This document shows, piece by piece, positions 46,580 through 56,232 of a stretch of 64,000 nt of DNA. The notes beneath the pieces were generated by a model, which ran no database searches, was not told where the DNA came from, and saw nothing but the letters and a program-made list of their open reading frames with translations. Source of the DNA: Candidatus Rokuibacteriota bacterium. GTDB lineage: Bacteria; Methylomirabilota; Methylomirabilia; Rokubacteriales; CSP1-6. The translations under genes and the position numbers were made by a program. Location: contig VGLJ01000015.1 of the NCBI GenBank assembly GCA_016866775.1, positions 1-64,000 on the forward strand, read 5' to 3'. The first letter of the stretch is position 1, and each line of letters starts with the position of its first letter.

Positions 46580-49363
46580 CTACCGTCGCATGGCGGCGTT
46601 GATGTGGTCGGCGAAGTCTCCAGGCTTGCGGGAGACCGCCCATGTCCAGCGACCGAAGCCACCGTGATCCGTTACCGCGCGCGTCCATTCATCGAGCGCG
46701 CGCCGCTTGGCTTCGTTCTGGGGCGAATCCTGCCCTTTGACTTCGAGAACGAGCGTCGTTCCCGTCGCCAGTCGGATCAAGAAGTCAGGTCGATACGTCC
46801 GGACCGCGCCGTCGAAGCCATAGACGATGTCGAAGCCGAGGTGGTCGTTCTTGACCCACGCGACGACGTCGGGGTGTCGATCGAGTGCGAAGGCCTCGCT
46901 CGCTTCCCGCGTGCTGTCGTAGACACAGCGATTGACATGTGAGCGCATCGTCTCGGCCCAGGGGCGTCCCGTGAACCACGGCAACATGTCGCCGCTGCTT
47001 GGGATCGGCCGATCGCTGTCGAACACCGGCGTCAGGGCGGTCGTGTTCTCGTCGCGGATCGCGCCCCACAGGTGCCGCACGATTTTACTCATGTTGAGGG
47101 TGAGGAGGATGCGGCGCCGCTTCGAGTCGGCCTGGAAAATCGCAGGAACGATCGAGATGCGGTCGGAGGCCAAGAACGCCTCGACAAGCGGCACGAGCTG
47201 CGCGATCAGTAGCTCTCGCGGTCCGCGCCAGGTTGGCGCCATTTGGTCGAAGACGTCACGCGCTGTCTCGAACACGACCGTCTGCATCCGACCCGCGAGG
47301 CCGTCGAGCTGGATCTCGGTGAGCCGGCTCACGTCCGGCTTGCCTTCGACGACCGGCGCGAGCTGGGCAATGGTCGGCGTCTCTAAGGCATCCAGAAGCA
47401 GAAGGGCAGTCGCCGCGATGTCCAGTGTGAGGCGTGGCGTCCATGTGGGCTCGATACGGAAGACGTTCGGCCACGTGATCTCGAACGCGCGCTTGTCCGG
47501 CACCGGCTCGCTCCGCGATTTCGGCGGTGGCGGAGGCGGCACGACGGCATCACCGCCTTCGTGCGGCAGGAATGTGAACGGGATGCCGAAGATGTTGACG
47601 TGCTCGGCAGGGAAGCACCCTGTCTTCGGATCGATCTCATAGGACGTTCGCCGAAGGCCGCGGCCGACCACCTGCTCGCAGAGTAGCTGACTCGAAAACG
47701 CGCGGAGTCCCATGATGTGCGGCACGGTGCGCGCATCCCAGCCTTCGGTCAGCATGCCGACCGAGATCACGTTCTGGATACGCTCACCCGGCTTGCCAAG
47801 CTGGCCAACGGTATCGACCTGGACGCGAAGGCGCTCGGCCTGCTCCTGGTTCGTCAGGCGGCGCGCCGGCCGGTCGTCGTCGTCCTCGTCATCGTCGTCG
47901 GCGCTCTCAATCACTTCGGTGTCGTCACGCGCTTCCGCCTTCTCGCGCACGCGTGAATCGATATGGAGCATTCGCTGGGCGTCCGCCAACTCCTCGATGC
48001 GGACCTTGCCATGCGTGAAGGCGTGATAGACGCGAGCCGCCGTCTCGGTCCGATTGGCGATTGGCGACGGTGATCATCACCGGCGGAGTCGGCAGGTCGA
48101 TCTCCTTCCACTTCCGAGCTGTCTCCAGCCAGTCTTTAGGTAGTAGGCGTTTACGACGAGATCGGGCAATGGCTCGTGCGCCTCCGCCTTGCCGTTCAGA
48201 TCGTCCCGTACCCATTGGTAGATGTGATAGAGCTTCGAGCGGTAGGTCGCGGCCGCCGGAACTCCGTCGTCGCGCACGACCACACGCGGCGTCTTGACGA
48301 GACCGGACTCGATCGCGTCGTTGAGGCTGAAGTCACTCACGATCCATCCGAAGAGCGCTTCTTCAGTGCTCTCGTGGCCCGACGGTGCAAAAGGCGTCGC
48401 GGAGAAGTCGTAGCAGCGCAGGATGCCGCGGGCGCGGTGTATGCGGTCGAGGCCACCAATCCAGCGCGTCGCTTCTTCCACGTCGGCTTTCGTCACGCCT
48501 CTGAGCTTCCCAGCGGGAACGCGCCAGGCGTGGTGCGCTTCGTCGTTGATCACGAGGATGTTGAAGACTGACGCTATGTCACCGAGGGCGTCGCGCACGT
48601 AGGCGGCGTCGCTCTTGGCTCCGCGCTTGTCGACTCCACGCTTGCGCGATACCCGCTCGTCGCTCTCCCAATTCAGCCAATGCCAGTTGCGGACGAGCAC
48701 ACGGCCCTGGCGTAGCCGCTCGCGCAGCGCCGACGGGACCATATTGAATCGCTCATGGTAGTTCCCGGGATCCGTGGGTTCCAGCACGGCGAGGCGTTTC
48801 CGTACGGTCAGCCCGGGCGCTACGACGAGAACGTGTTTCGCAAAGCGTGGGTCCTGCGGATTCGCGACGCGGTTCAGGATCTGCCACGCAATCGCCATCG
48901 CCATCACGAGCGTCTTGCCGGCGCCGGTCGCCATCTTGGCGCAGATGCGCTCGAATGGACCGCCGTCGCCCTTCACGCTGATGCCCTGGCGATCGCCTTC
49001 GGGCGCCTCGATGAGCCAGATCAGCGTCTCGATGGCTTCGAGCTGGCAGAAGAAGAATCGCCGTTCCTCGAACAGCTCGGGATCGCGCCAGTGTTCCAGG
49101 AGACGCCGTGTCGTTCCCGTCACTCCTGGATGACCGGCGTCACGCCACGCTTTCACGCGTGGACGGATGCGGTTGACCTCGGGAAGCTCGCGGAAGACGC
49201 CGGGATCGTCGAAGGATTTCGAGCCAGGAGTCGCGACGACGTAACCGGCGGGACGCCGGCCCTCCTCTCGGCTGAACGTGCGACTCTCGCGGTCGTAGCG
49301 CCAGTGCTTGCCGGGCTCCTCCCACGGGCTGTTGATGATGAGTTGGTCGATCGTGGCAGCCAT
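46580..49363 (-). pseudogene. res: Type III restriction enzyme Res subunit, double frameshift
   Basis: A helicase-nuclease of about 925 residues when repaired. The N-terminal part has Walker A (MATGAGKTLVMAMAIAWQ), DEAH (LVINDEAHHAWR) and SATPF motifs. The C-terminal part has the helicase VI-like region (SQLLCEQVVGRGLRR) and a PD-(D/E)xK nuclease (RPDFLIRLATGTTLVLEVKG). Reading is lost at a missing base near 48135-48137 (YYLKDWLETARKW needs one more A on the coding strand). It regains the original frame only after a 7-bp tandem duplication at 48053-48066. The first shift leads to a stop, so Res is truncated. ATG 49363 overlaps the hepT stop. Confidence 0.87.
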
Positions 49364-49710
49364 TAGCCTCGATGTCCGGGCAACGCTCGTTCGAGCGTTG
49401 TGACGAGCGCAGGCATTTCGACCGTGACGATGCCCCAGACGATGTCGTGGTCGACGGCGTCGTAACCGTGGATGATGCGATTGCGGGTACCGATGATCCT
49501 CAGCCACGGGATCTCGGGGTATCGCTCATAGCCGACTGTGGTCACGCGATTTGCCGCGTCGCCGATGATCCCAATCAACCGTGTGAGCGCGAGCTGCAGC
49601 ATGCGGTCGGTATCGAGGTCGCGACGCGTGCCCCCGTGGACCATCGCGACCACTTCCCGCGCGTGATCGAGCATGTGACGCATCGGGACCGTATCGTCAC
49701 GCCGCGACAA
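49363..49710 (-). CDS. hepT: HEPN-domain toxin-like protein HepT
   Basis: The 115-residue DUF86/HEPN protein carries the catalytic RNase motif RNRIIHGY (R-x4-H-x-Y) in the expected C-terminal position, preceded by IIGDAANRVTTVGYERYPEIPW, typical of the family. In HepT the Tyr of this motif is AMPylated by MntA, which neutralises the toxin. The start is TTG 49710 (MSRRDDT, as in relatives) with a 14-base overlap of mntA, or ATG 49683. It lies between mntA and res in the R-M operon. Confidence 0.88.
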   Translation of the reverse strand: MSRRDDTVPMRHMLDHAREVVAMVHGGTRRDLDTDRMLQLALTRLIGIIGDAANRVTTVGYERYPEIPWLRIIGTRNRIIHGYDAVDHDIVWGIVTVEMPALVTTLERALPGHRG

Positions 49711-50005
49711 ACACCTCTTCGGCCTCGGCGAGGACCTCGTCGCGAAAGTATTTGCTCAGTTCTTGAGGCGTCTTCAGGTCGACCTGCCTGCCGAGGACTT
49801 CGGACAACTCCTGCTCGATGCCGAAGAACGCGAGCCCGGGCGTCTTGCCGGGCTCGAATCCGACAAGGATGTCGACGTCGCTTTCAGGCCTGAAGTCATC
49901 GCGGAGGACCGAACCGAACAGCGCCAGCCTACGAATGTGATGACGGCGACAGATCTCGGCGATGCGCTCACGCGGAATGTCGATTTTGACGCGGCCGGAA
50001 CTCAT
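49697..50005 (-). CDS. mntA: MNT-type nucleotidyltransferase antitoxin MntA
   Basis: The 102-residue minimal nucleotidyltransferase has LALFGSVLRDDFRPESDVDI, the GSx10DxD active site that AMPylates HepT. The motif is intact, so the antitoxin is predicted to be functional. ATG 50005 overlaps the mod stop by four bases (ATGA). It pairs with the downstream HepT as a type VII toxin-antitoxin system embedded in the type III R-M locus. Confidence 0.88.
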   Translation of the reverse strand: MSSGRVKIDIPRERIAEICRRHHIRRLALFGSVLRDDFRPESDVDILVGFEPGKTPGLAFFGIEQELSEVLGRQVDLKTPQELSKYFRDEVLAEAEEVFVAA

Positions 50006-51142
50006 TTGAGCGGGATGACCCTGAGGCTCTCGATGCCGCGGTCGTCCACGATCTTCACGCCCACACGCTTGTGCGCGCCGGGCTCGAATGGCAGCGAGAC
50101 CGTGCCGCGATAGGCTTCAATGCGCTCCAGATCGACCTCGGCCTTGAGGTTGCGAGCGAGACGGGCCCATCCCTCATTATCAGCGGCCATGGGGAAGAAG
50201 ACCTGACGCGGGAAGAGACTACGGCCATCGTAATCTTGATCGAGCATCCACCAGGTCGGGATTCATCTGGACCTTGAGGAACGTCATCCCGGTTTTCTCA
50301 AGCGTGAGCTCGTCAATATCCTTGGCAGCTTCAGGATCGAATTGGAACGCCGCGAAGGCGAGGATGCTCGGCCGCGGACTAAGTGTGCGAACGTCATCCA
50401 TCAGATTGCGTACTAGATGGAGATTCTCGTCCGAGAGTTGCACGAAACATGACCCACTCTCATGAAGCAGATCCCTCGCGGGCAACAGACGGTCGCGTAG
50501 GTATGTCAGGTATGAGTGAATGCCCAGCTCCCATGTGTCGCGGAACGCGCGGATCATCTCCGGCTCTTGCGCCAGATCGGCGTCGCTGCCGTCCTTGACG
50601 TTCCGCTTATCGACGAAGGGCTGGAAGTTGGAACCATAGCGGATGCCGTACGGCGGGTCGATATAGGCCATCTGGATTTTGCCGCCGAGGCTTTCCTTCT
50701 CAAGGAGAGAGTTCATCACGAGCAGGGAGTCCCCGGCGATCAAGCGATTCGACCAAGCGTGCGCGTGCTGGTAGAAGTCGATCGCCTCGCGCAATGGTGG
50801 GTTTTCCCCGGCCGACTCGAAGAGCGAACCTTGCGTCAAGGCTGGCGTGCCGTTGCGACGGCGTACCGCCTCAATGGTCGTCTTGGGATCAATCCGTTCG
50901 TGGACGTGCAGCGAGACCGTCGACACCTCGAACGACGTGTGCTCTGCCTTGCCGGCCCATTGGAGCGTCGGATCGAGATGCGGGTCGTACTGATACGCCT
51001 TCCTGGCGGTGTCGCGATCGGTCGCCTCGGTGACGAGACCAACGGGGGGATTGTTCTTCCGCTGCTCCTTGCGGTGATCGTACTGCTCGATCGGCCGCCT
51101 TTTCGCCGGCGCCGGGGTGTCGGTTTTCTTCGCTCGGGCCAT
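50002..51142 (-). pseudogene. mod: Type III-like DNA methyltransferase Mod, internally deleted and frameshifted
   Basis: The N-terminal 220 residues are a site-specific adenine methyltransferase start: LIAGDSLLVMNSLLEK, the catalytic YIDPPYGIRYGSNF and CFVQLSDENLHLVRNLMDDV. The sequence then jumps to a C-terminal segment (FAAFQFDPEAAKDIDELTLE, FLKVQMNPDL). After a frame change near 50250 it jumps again to the family's C-terminus (DQDYDGRSLFPRQVFFPMA, GVKIVDDRGIESLRV). Family members are about 900 residues. This totals roughly 380, missing the SAM-binding motif FxGxG and the target region. It cannot be an active methylase as written. GGAGG precedes ATG 51142. Confidence 0.85.
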
Positions 51143-51296
51143 GCGTCCTCCCGGGGCGGCGGCAAGCCGCCTCCGCGGCTCGAATGTAACTCATGGGCTG
51201 CGCCCTGCCGGCATGTCACATACGTGACGGCCCGGCTGCGAGCCGTATCAATCTCTGGACATTGACGGCCACGAGCCGGTCGTACAATCGTGCCGG

Positions 51297-51853
51297 ATGA
51301 GCATGCCGGCGACGCGCCACCGTTTCACGCTCGAGGATTACTGCCGCTTGTTCGAAATTGGCGTGCTCAGAGAGGACCAGCGGCTCGAGCTGCTGGACGG
51401 CGAAATCTACGAAATGGCGCCGACGTATCCGCCGCACGCGAGCGTCGTCGATCGCCTTGCGCGTCTGCTTATCACGCGTCTCGGTACGCGCGCGATCGTC
51501 AGGGTTCAAGGGCCAGTGCCTGCCCGCCCACGCTCGCTGCCGCAGACGGACGTCGCTGTCCTCGCAGAACGCGGCGACTTCTATCGAACGGCGCATCCTG
51601 AAGCCCAGGACGTTCACCCGTCATCGAGGTCGCCGACACCACGCTAGAGCGCGATCGCGCGAAGCTACAGCTCTACGCCACCGCCGGCATGCAGGAAGTC
51701 TGGATCGTCGACGTCAACGATGAGCGGATCGAGGTCTACCGGTCGCCCGAGGCCGGGGAATACACGGAACGGCGATTCGCCGGCCGCAGTGATCGTCTGA
51801 TCTGTCCCGACTTCCCCGACGTCGTGCTGACCGTCGACGACATCCCCGGCTGA
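51297..51853 (+). pseudogene. Uma2-family (DUF820) endonuclease-like protein, frameshifted
   Basis: Uma2 proteins have a PD-(D/E)xK-like fold and are frequent in mobile or defence regions; their role is unclear. The first part (RHRFTLEDYCRLFEIGVL, LELLDGEIYEMAPTYPPHA, QTDVAVL) runs to about 51615. The remainder (VIEVADTTLERDRAKLQLYA, VWIVDVNDERIEVYR) continues in another frame to TGA 51853. A single one-base change near 51610-51620 would restore the roughly 185-residue protein. It sits next to the decayed R-M locus, divergent from mod with a 155-base gap that contains GC-rich hairpins. Confidence 0.82.
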
Positions 51854-51865
51854 CGCCGAGCGCGC

Positions 51866-53161
51866 CTACGAAGCCGAGATGCGCCCGCCGAGCTGGGTGA
51901 TCTTGCCGGGGATGTCGGAGTAGCCGCGCTCGACGTAGTGCGCGCCGTCGATGACCGACAGCCCGCTGGCCACGCACGCGGCCAGGAGATACGAGAAGCC
52001 GGCGCGCAGGTCGGGAATCTGCATCGTCGTCCCGCGCAGATGCGTCGGGCCCTGCACGAGACAGCTGTGCGGATGGTCGCCGTAGCGGTAGCGACACGGG
52101 CGGCCGCCGAGGCACGCCGTGTACACCTCGATCGTCGCGCCCATCGCGCGCAGCTCCGCGGTGTATCCGAAGCGCCGCTCGTGCACGGTCTCGTGCACCA
52201 CCGAGAGGCCGCGCGCCTGCGTGAGGAGCACGACGAACGGCTGCTGCCAGTCGGTCGCGAAGCCCGGGTGCACGTCGGTCTCGACCGTCGTGGACCTGAG
52301 CTCGCCGCCGCGGAAGAAGCGCACGCCGTCCGGCGTCACCTCGAACTCACCGCCGACGCGGCGAAGCGCGTTCAGGAACGTGGTGATCGTCGCCTGCTCG
52401 GCGCCCTCGATCAGCACGTTCCCGTTGCTGGCGACGGCCGCCGCCGCGAACGACGCGACCTCGATCCGGTCGCCGATGATCCGGTGCCGCGCGCCGCGCA
52501 GACGCGACACGCCCTCGACCACGATGCTGCGGTCGACCTCCACCGTGATCAGCGCGCCCATCTTCTGCAGGAGCAGGATCAGGTCGACGATCTCGGGCTC
52601 GACGGCCGCGTTCTTGATGACGGTCGTGCCTTCCGCGAGCACGGACGAGAGGAGGGCCGACTCCGTCGCGCCCACGCTCGGGTACGGCAGGTCGATCAGC
52701 GCCCCGTGCAGCCGCTTGGCCTCCGCGCGCCACACGCCGCCCTCGAGCGCGACCGAGGCGCCCAGCCGGCGCAGCGCGTCCATGTGGAAGTCGATCGGCC
52801 GCGCGCCGATCGCGTCGCCGCCGACGAGCGGGACGCTCGCACGGCCGTAGCGATGGAGCAGCGGGCCCACCATGAGGACGGGAATGCGGTTGACGCCGGA
52901 GAACGCGACCGGGACCTCGCCGGAGCTCACCGTCGCGGCGCGCATCCGGATGGTCTCGCCGTGCACCTCGACTTCGGCGCCGAGCGCCTTGCACATGTCG
53001 ATCGTGACCGTGACGTCGCCGATGCGCGGGACGTTGTCGAGGACGACCTCGTCGTCGGTGAGGAGCGCGGCGACGATCTGCTTGGTCGCCGCGTTCTTGG
53101 CGCCGCTGGCCCGGATCGTTCCCCGAAGCGGCGACCCGCCTTCGATCCGGTAGCTGGGCAT
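51866..53161 (-). CDS. murA: UDP-N-acetylglucosamine 1-carboxyvinyltransferase (MurA) with Asp in place of the active-site Cys
   Basis: The 431-residue enzyme transfers enolpyruvate to UDP-GlcNAc in the first committed step of peptidoglycan synthesis. The UDP-GlcNAc site IRASGAKNAATK is intact, as is the loop ending IGARPIDFH. The residue equivalent to E. coli Cys115 is Asp116 (PLVGGDAIGARP). Asp at this position occurs naturally in Mycobacterium and Chlamydia MurA and makes them insensitive to fosfomycin. A paralogue role cannot be excluded, since only this copy is visible. It is the only cell-wall gene in the window. Confidence 0.88.
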   Translation of the reverse strand: MPSYRIEGGSPLRGTIRASGAKNAATKQIVAALLTDDEVVLDNVPRIGDVTVTIDMCKALGAEVEVHGETIRMRAATVSSGEVPVAFSGVNRIPVLMVGPLLHRYGRASVPLVGGDAIGARPIDFHMDALRRLGASVALEGGVWRAEAKRLHGALIDLPYPSVGATESALLSSVLAEGTTVIKNAAVEPEIVDLILLLQKMGALITVEVDRSIVVEGVSRLRGARHRIIGDRIEVASFAAAAVASNGNVLIEGAEQATITTFLNALRRVGGEFEVTPDGVRFFRGGELRSTTVETDVHPGFATDWQQPFVVLLTQARGLSVVHETVHERRFGYTAELRAMGATIEVYTACLGGRPCRYRYGDHPHSCLVQGPTHLRGTTMQIPDLRAGFSYLLAACVASGLSVIDGAHYVERGYSDIPGKITQLGGRISAS

Positions 53162-53183
53162 CGGGACTACGCGCCGCCGGAGG

Positions 53184-53603
53184 TTACTTCGACGACGACG
53201 TCGTGCCGGACGAGAGCGTCCGACTGGCGGTCATTTCCACGTAGGTGTAGTACCAGCCTTCCCAGAGACGCACGTGCAGTGAGTTGCCGAGCTTGTCGTA
53301 GACCTGCGTCGTGCCCTTGTCGCCGGCGGTCGCCGTCGACACGTGACGCCAGCCGTTCGCCTCGAGCGTCGAGCGCATCGCGTTGCCGAGGCTCACGGGC
53401 TCCACGCGCCCGCGATAGACGAGCTTCGCGGCCTTCACGGTCGGCGACTCGATGATCGTCGACTCGCTCTCCACGTACGACAGGCCTTTCGGTACGGGAA
53501 TGTCCTCGAACTCGCTTCGCGCCGCACGCGTCGAGAACGTGGCGCACCCCGCGGTCACCGCGATCAGGAACGCTCCGGCGAGGACACGCTTGAAGGTATG
53601 CAT
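53184..53603 (-). CDS. Small lipoprotein of unknown function
   Basis: The 139-residue protein starts at ATG 53603 with a signal peptide ending AVTAGCATFS, a lipobox-like TAGC, so it is probably lipidated and anchored to a membrane. The mature part (IPVPKGLSYVESESTIIESP, SLHVRLWEGWYYTYVEM) resembles short DUF-type envelope lipoproteins. No specific family was assigned. The upstream serA gene ends in a repeat 58-75 bases away. Confidence 0.7.
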   Translation of the reverse strand: MHTFKRVLAGAFLIAVTAGCATFSTRAARSEFEDIPVPKGLSYVESESTIIESPTVKAAKLVYRGRVEPVSLGNAMRSTLEANGWRHVSTATAGDKGTTQVYDKLGNSLHVRLWEGWYYTYVEMTASRTLSSGTTSSSK

Positions 53604-53660
53604 GGAGCGAGCGTAGCAGACGCGGTCGGTTGCCCCAAGGGAATTGGTCCTACTCGGCAG

Positions 53661-53731
53661 TCGCGGAGGGGCCGGATTCACTCCGGCCCCGCAGCGTAGG
53701 GGGCCTGGGGGATCCGTCTCGGGTCCCCCAT
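53661..53731. repeat. Family 1 palindromic repeat, copy B, at the serA 3' end
   Basis: GGGGCCGGATTCACTCCGGCCCC forms the first hairpin, and GGGGGATCCG-TCT-CGGGTCCCCC the second. The stop codon of serA (53678-53680) and its last 16-17 codons lie inside the element, so the repeat has replaced or extended the original end of the gene. Confidence 0.9.
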
Positions 53732-55306
53732 GTCGATCAATCGGGCGAAATCCGCCTCGACGGCGGCCCGAAGCTCCTCGAGCTGCTCGGGCTCCAGGTC
53801 CTCGTCCAGCGTCAGGACGACGATGGCCCGGCCCCGCTTCGCCCGCCGGCCCACTTGCATCGACGCGATGTTGACGTTGTACCGGCCGAGGAGGCTGCCG
53901 ATCTTGCCGACCACGCCCGGCCGGTCCGCGTAGGACAGCACGAGGATGTACCCCTCGGGGGTGAACTCCATGTCCAGGTCGCGCATGCGGACGATCCGCG
54001 GCTGGCCGTCGAACACGGTCCCGGCGATGACCTTGCGGCCCTCGCTCGTGCGGGTGCAGAGCGTCAAGAGGCTCTTGTAGCCGCCGGTCTCCTCCTCGCG
54101 CTCCACGCTCACCTCGAGCCCGCGCTCCCTGGCGACGAGGCGCGCGTTCACGAGATTGACCGGATCGGCCATGACGGGGCGGAGGAGGCCGGCGAGGACC
54201 GCGCGCGCGAGGAGCTCGGTGTCGGCATCCGCGAGCGCGCCGGCGACGCGCAGGTCGACACGCTCCAGGCGGCCGGGATCGAGCTGCACCGAGAACAGCC
54301 CGAGGCGCTCCGCGAGCGCCACGAACGGACGGAGCTCGGCCACGTGCGCCGGGTCGCCGACCGGGATGTTGACCGCGTGCTCGACCAGCTCGCCGTCACG
54401 GAAGGCGACGAGCTGCCGGGCGACGTCCACCGAGACGTTCACCTGCGCCTCGCTCGAGTTCGCGCCGAGGTGCGGCGTGACGACGACGCGCGGGTGGCGG
54501 ATCAGCCGCTTGAGGACGTCGCGCTCCGGCGGCTCCTCGCTCCACACGTCGATGGCGGCGCCGGCGACGTGCCCGCTCTCGAGCGCCGCGAGGAGGTCGG
54601 CCTCGTGCACGATGCCGCCGCGCGCGCAGTTGACGATGCGCACGCCGCGCTTCATCGTGGCGAGCTCGCGCGCGGCCACCATCGCCTCGGTCTCGGGCGT
54701 GAGCGGCGTGTGGAACGTGAGGACGTCGGCGCTGCGCAGCAGCGTGTCGAGATCGACGAGGCGCGCCCCGAGATCCCGCGCGCGCGTCTCCGGGATGTAC
54801 GGGTCGTAGACCAGCACCTCGGCCTCGAAGCCCCGGAGGCGCGCCGCCACGCGCGAGCCCACCTTGCCGAGGCCGACGACGCCGATGGTCTTGCGATAGA
54901 GCTCCGCGCCGTAGATGCCGCGGTTCCACTCGAGCGTTTTCAGGCGCTCGTGCGCCTCGGGAATGCGCCGCACGAGCGCCAGCATCATGCCGACCGTGTG
55001 CTCGGCGGCGGAGACCACGTTGCCGTACGGCGCGTTGACGACGACGATGCCGCGCCGCGAGCACGCGTCGACGTCGACGTTGTCGGTGCCGACGCCGGCG
55101 CGTCCGACGATCCGGAGCTTGGGGGCGTGCGCGAGCAGCTCCGCGGTCACCGCGGTGCCGGATCGGGTGATGAGGGCCTCGTAGGCGGGCAGCGCCGCGT
55201 GCAGCTCTTCGAGCGGCGGCGTGCGCAGCTCGTCGACCTGGCAGCCGCGCGCGCGCAGGTACGCGAGGCCTTCGGGCGCGATCGCCTCGACGACGAGAAC
55301 CCGCAC
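53678..55306 (-). CDS. serA: D-3-phosphoglycerate dehydrogenase
   Basis: The 542-residue enzyme starts serine synthesis by oxidising 3-phosphoglycerate. It has the catalytic/NAD core (GRAGVGTDNVDVDACSRRG, GVVGLGKVGSRVAARLRG, NCARGGIVHEADLL, TPHLGANSSEAQ), an intervening ASB-type domain and a C-terminal ACT domain (ILVLSYADRPGVVGKIGSLL) for serine control. This is the long type 1 form. GTG 55306 lies three bases after the upstream SDR stop. The last residues (DPRRIPQAPYAAGPE) come from a family 1 repeat and are not expected in homologues. Confidence 0.9.
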   Translation of the reverse strand: MRVLVVEAIAPEGLAYLRARGCQVDELRTPPLEELHAALPAYEALITRSGTAVTAELLAHAPKLRIVGRAGVGTDNVDVDACSRRGIVVVNAPYGNVVSAAEHTVGMMLALVRRIPEAHERLKTLEWNRGIYGAELYRKTIGVVGLGKVGSRVAARLRGFEAEVLVYDPYIPETRARDLGARLVDLDTLLRSADVLTFHTPLTPETEAMVAARELATMKRGVRIVNCARGGIVHEADLLAALESGHVAGAAIDVWSEEPPERDVLKRLIRHPRVVVTPHLGANSSEAQVNVSVDVARQLVAFRDGELVEHAVNIPVGDPAHVAELRPFVALAERLGLFSVQLDPGRLERVDLRVAGALADADTELLARAVLAGLLRPVMADPVNLVNARLVARERGLEVSVEREEETGGYKSLLTLCTRTSEGRKVIAGTVFDGQPRIVRMRDLDMEFTPEGYILVLSYADRPGVVGKIGSLLGRYNVNIASMQVGRRAKRGRAIVVLTLDEDLEPEQLEELRAAVEADFARLIDMGDPRRIPQAPYAAGPE

Positions 55307-55308
55307 CT

Positions 55309-56067
55309 TCAGCCCTTGATGGCGTAGCCGCCGTCGACGGGAATGGCGGTGCCGGTCACGAAGTCCGACGCGGGGCTCGCGAGGAACACCGCGATGCCTT
55401 CCATGTCGTCGATCGTCCCCCAGCGCCCCGCGGGCGTGCGCGCGAGCACGCTCTCGTGCAGGCCCTTCACCTGCTTGCGCGCGTTCTGCGTGAGCTCGGT
55501 GTCGATCCAGCCCGGCAGCACCGCGTTCACCTGGATGTTGTCCGTCGCCCACGCGACCGCCGTCGCCTTCGTGAGCTGGACGATGCCGCCCTTGCTCGCG
55601 GCGTAGGCGGGCGCGAACGACGCGCCGAAGATCGACATCATCGACCCGATGTTGATGACCTTGCCGCGACCACCCCTTTTGAACAGCGGATAGGCGGCGT
55701 GACAGCAGAGATAGGCGCTCGTGAGGTTCGTGTCGATGACCTGGCGCCACTCGGCGAGCGACAGCTCGTGGACCGGTTTCCGGATGTTGATGCCGGCGTT
55801 GTTGATCAGCACGTCGAGCCGCCCGTGGCGCGTCTTCACGCTGTCCATGAGCCGCGTCACCGATCCTTCGTCCGCGACGTCGACGTTCACCGCCGAGCCC
55901 TGGCCGCCGGCGCGCTCGAGCTCGCGCACCGCCGCGGCGGACTTCTCCGTGTTCCGCGCCGCGATCACGACGTGCGCGCCCGCGCGCGCGAGCCCGCGCG
56001 CCATGCCGAGACCGATCCCACCGTTGCCTCCCGTCACGACCGCGATCCGCCCTTTCAGATCGAACAC
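55309..56067 (-). CDS. SDR-family oxidoreductase
   Basis: The 252-residue classical SDR has the motifs TGGNGGIGLGMARGL, NNAGINIRKP, Ser in NIGSMMSIFG and YAASKGG. It resembles 2-deoxy-D-gluconate or gluconate 5-dehydrogenase-like SDRs, though sequence alone does not fix the substrate. It sits upstream of serA with two bases between stop and start, so the two are co-transcribed. Confidence 0.87.
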   Translation of the reverse strand: MFDLKGRIAVVTGGNGGIGLGMARGLARAGAHVVIAARNTEKSAAAVRELERAGGQGSAVNVDVADEGSVTRLMDSVKTRHGRLDVLINNAGINIRKPVHELSLAEWRQVIDTNLTSAYLCCHAAYPLFKRGGRGKVINIGSMMSIFGASFAPAYAASKGGIVQLTKATAVAWATDNIQVNAVLPGWIDTELTQNARKQVKGLHESVLARTPAGRWGTIDDMEGIAVFLASPASDFVTGTAIPVDGGYAIKG

Positions 56068-56232
56068 CCGGCTCCTCCTCCGCAGCGTGATGTAACTCTT
56101 ACACGTCGCCGCTAGACGATTGAACTTCTTTCACGACCGTCTGCGCCCGAAGCACCTGATAACACGTGCCTCCGTCCGTGGCATGGCGGCTGCTCGTGAG
56201 AACCGCCCCATGAAAGTGTCGGAGCCTCGCGC

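Noticed and set aside
48053-48066. Phase-variable tandem repeat controlling res
   Set aside because: Only two 7-bp copies are present and an additional unrelated one-base shift is needed. This fits mutation or error better than a contingency locus.
51150-51200. Possible third copy of repeat family 2 between mod and the Uma2 gene
   Set aside because: GC-rich hairpins with a TTCGAGC-like arm are present, but the match to the other copies is too short and lacks the GGGGGAGGCAG core.
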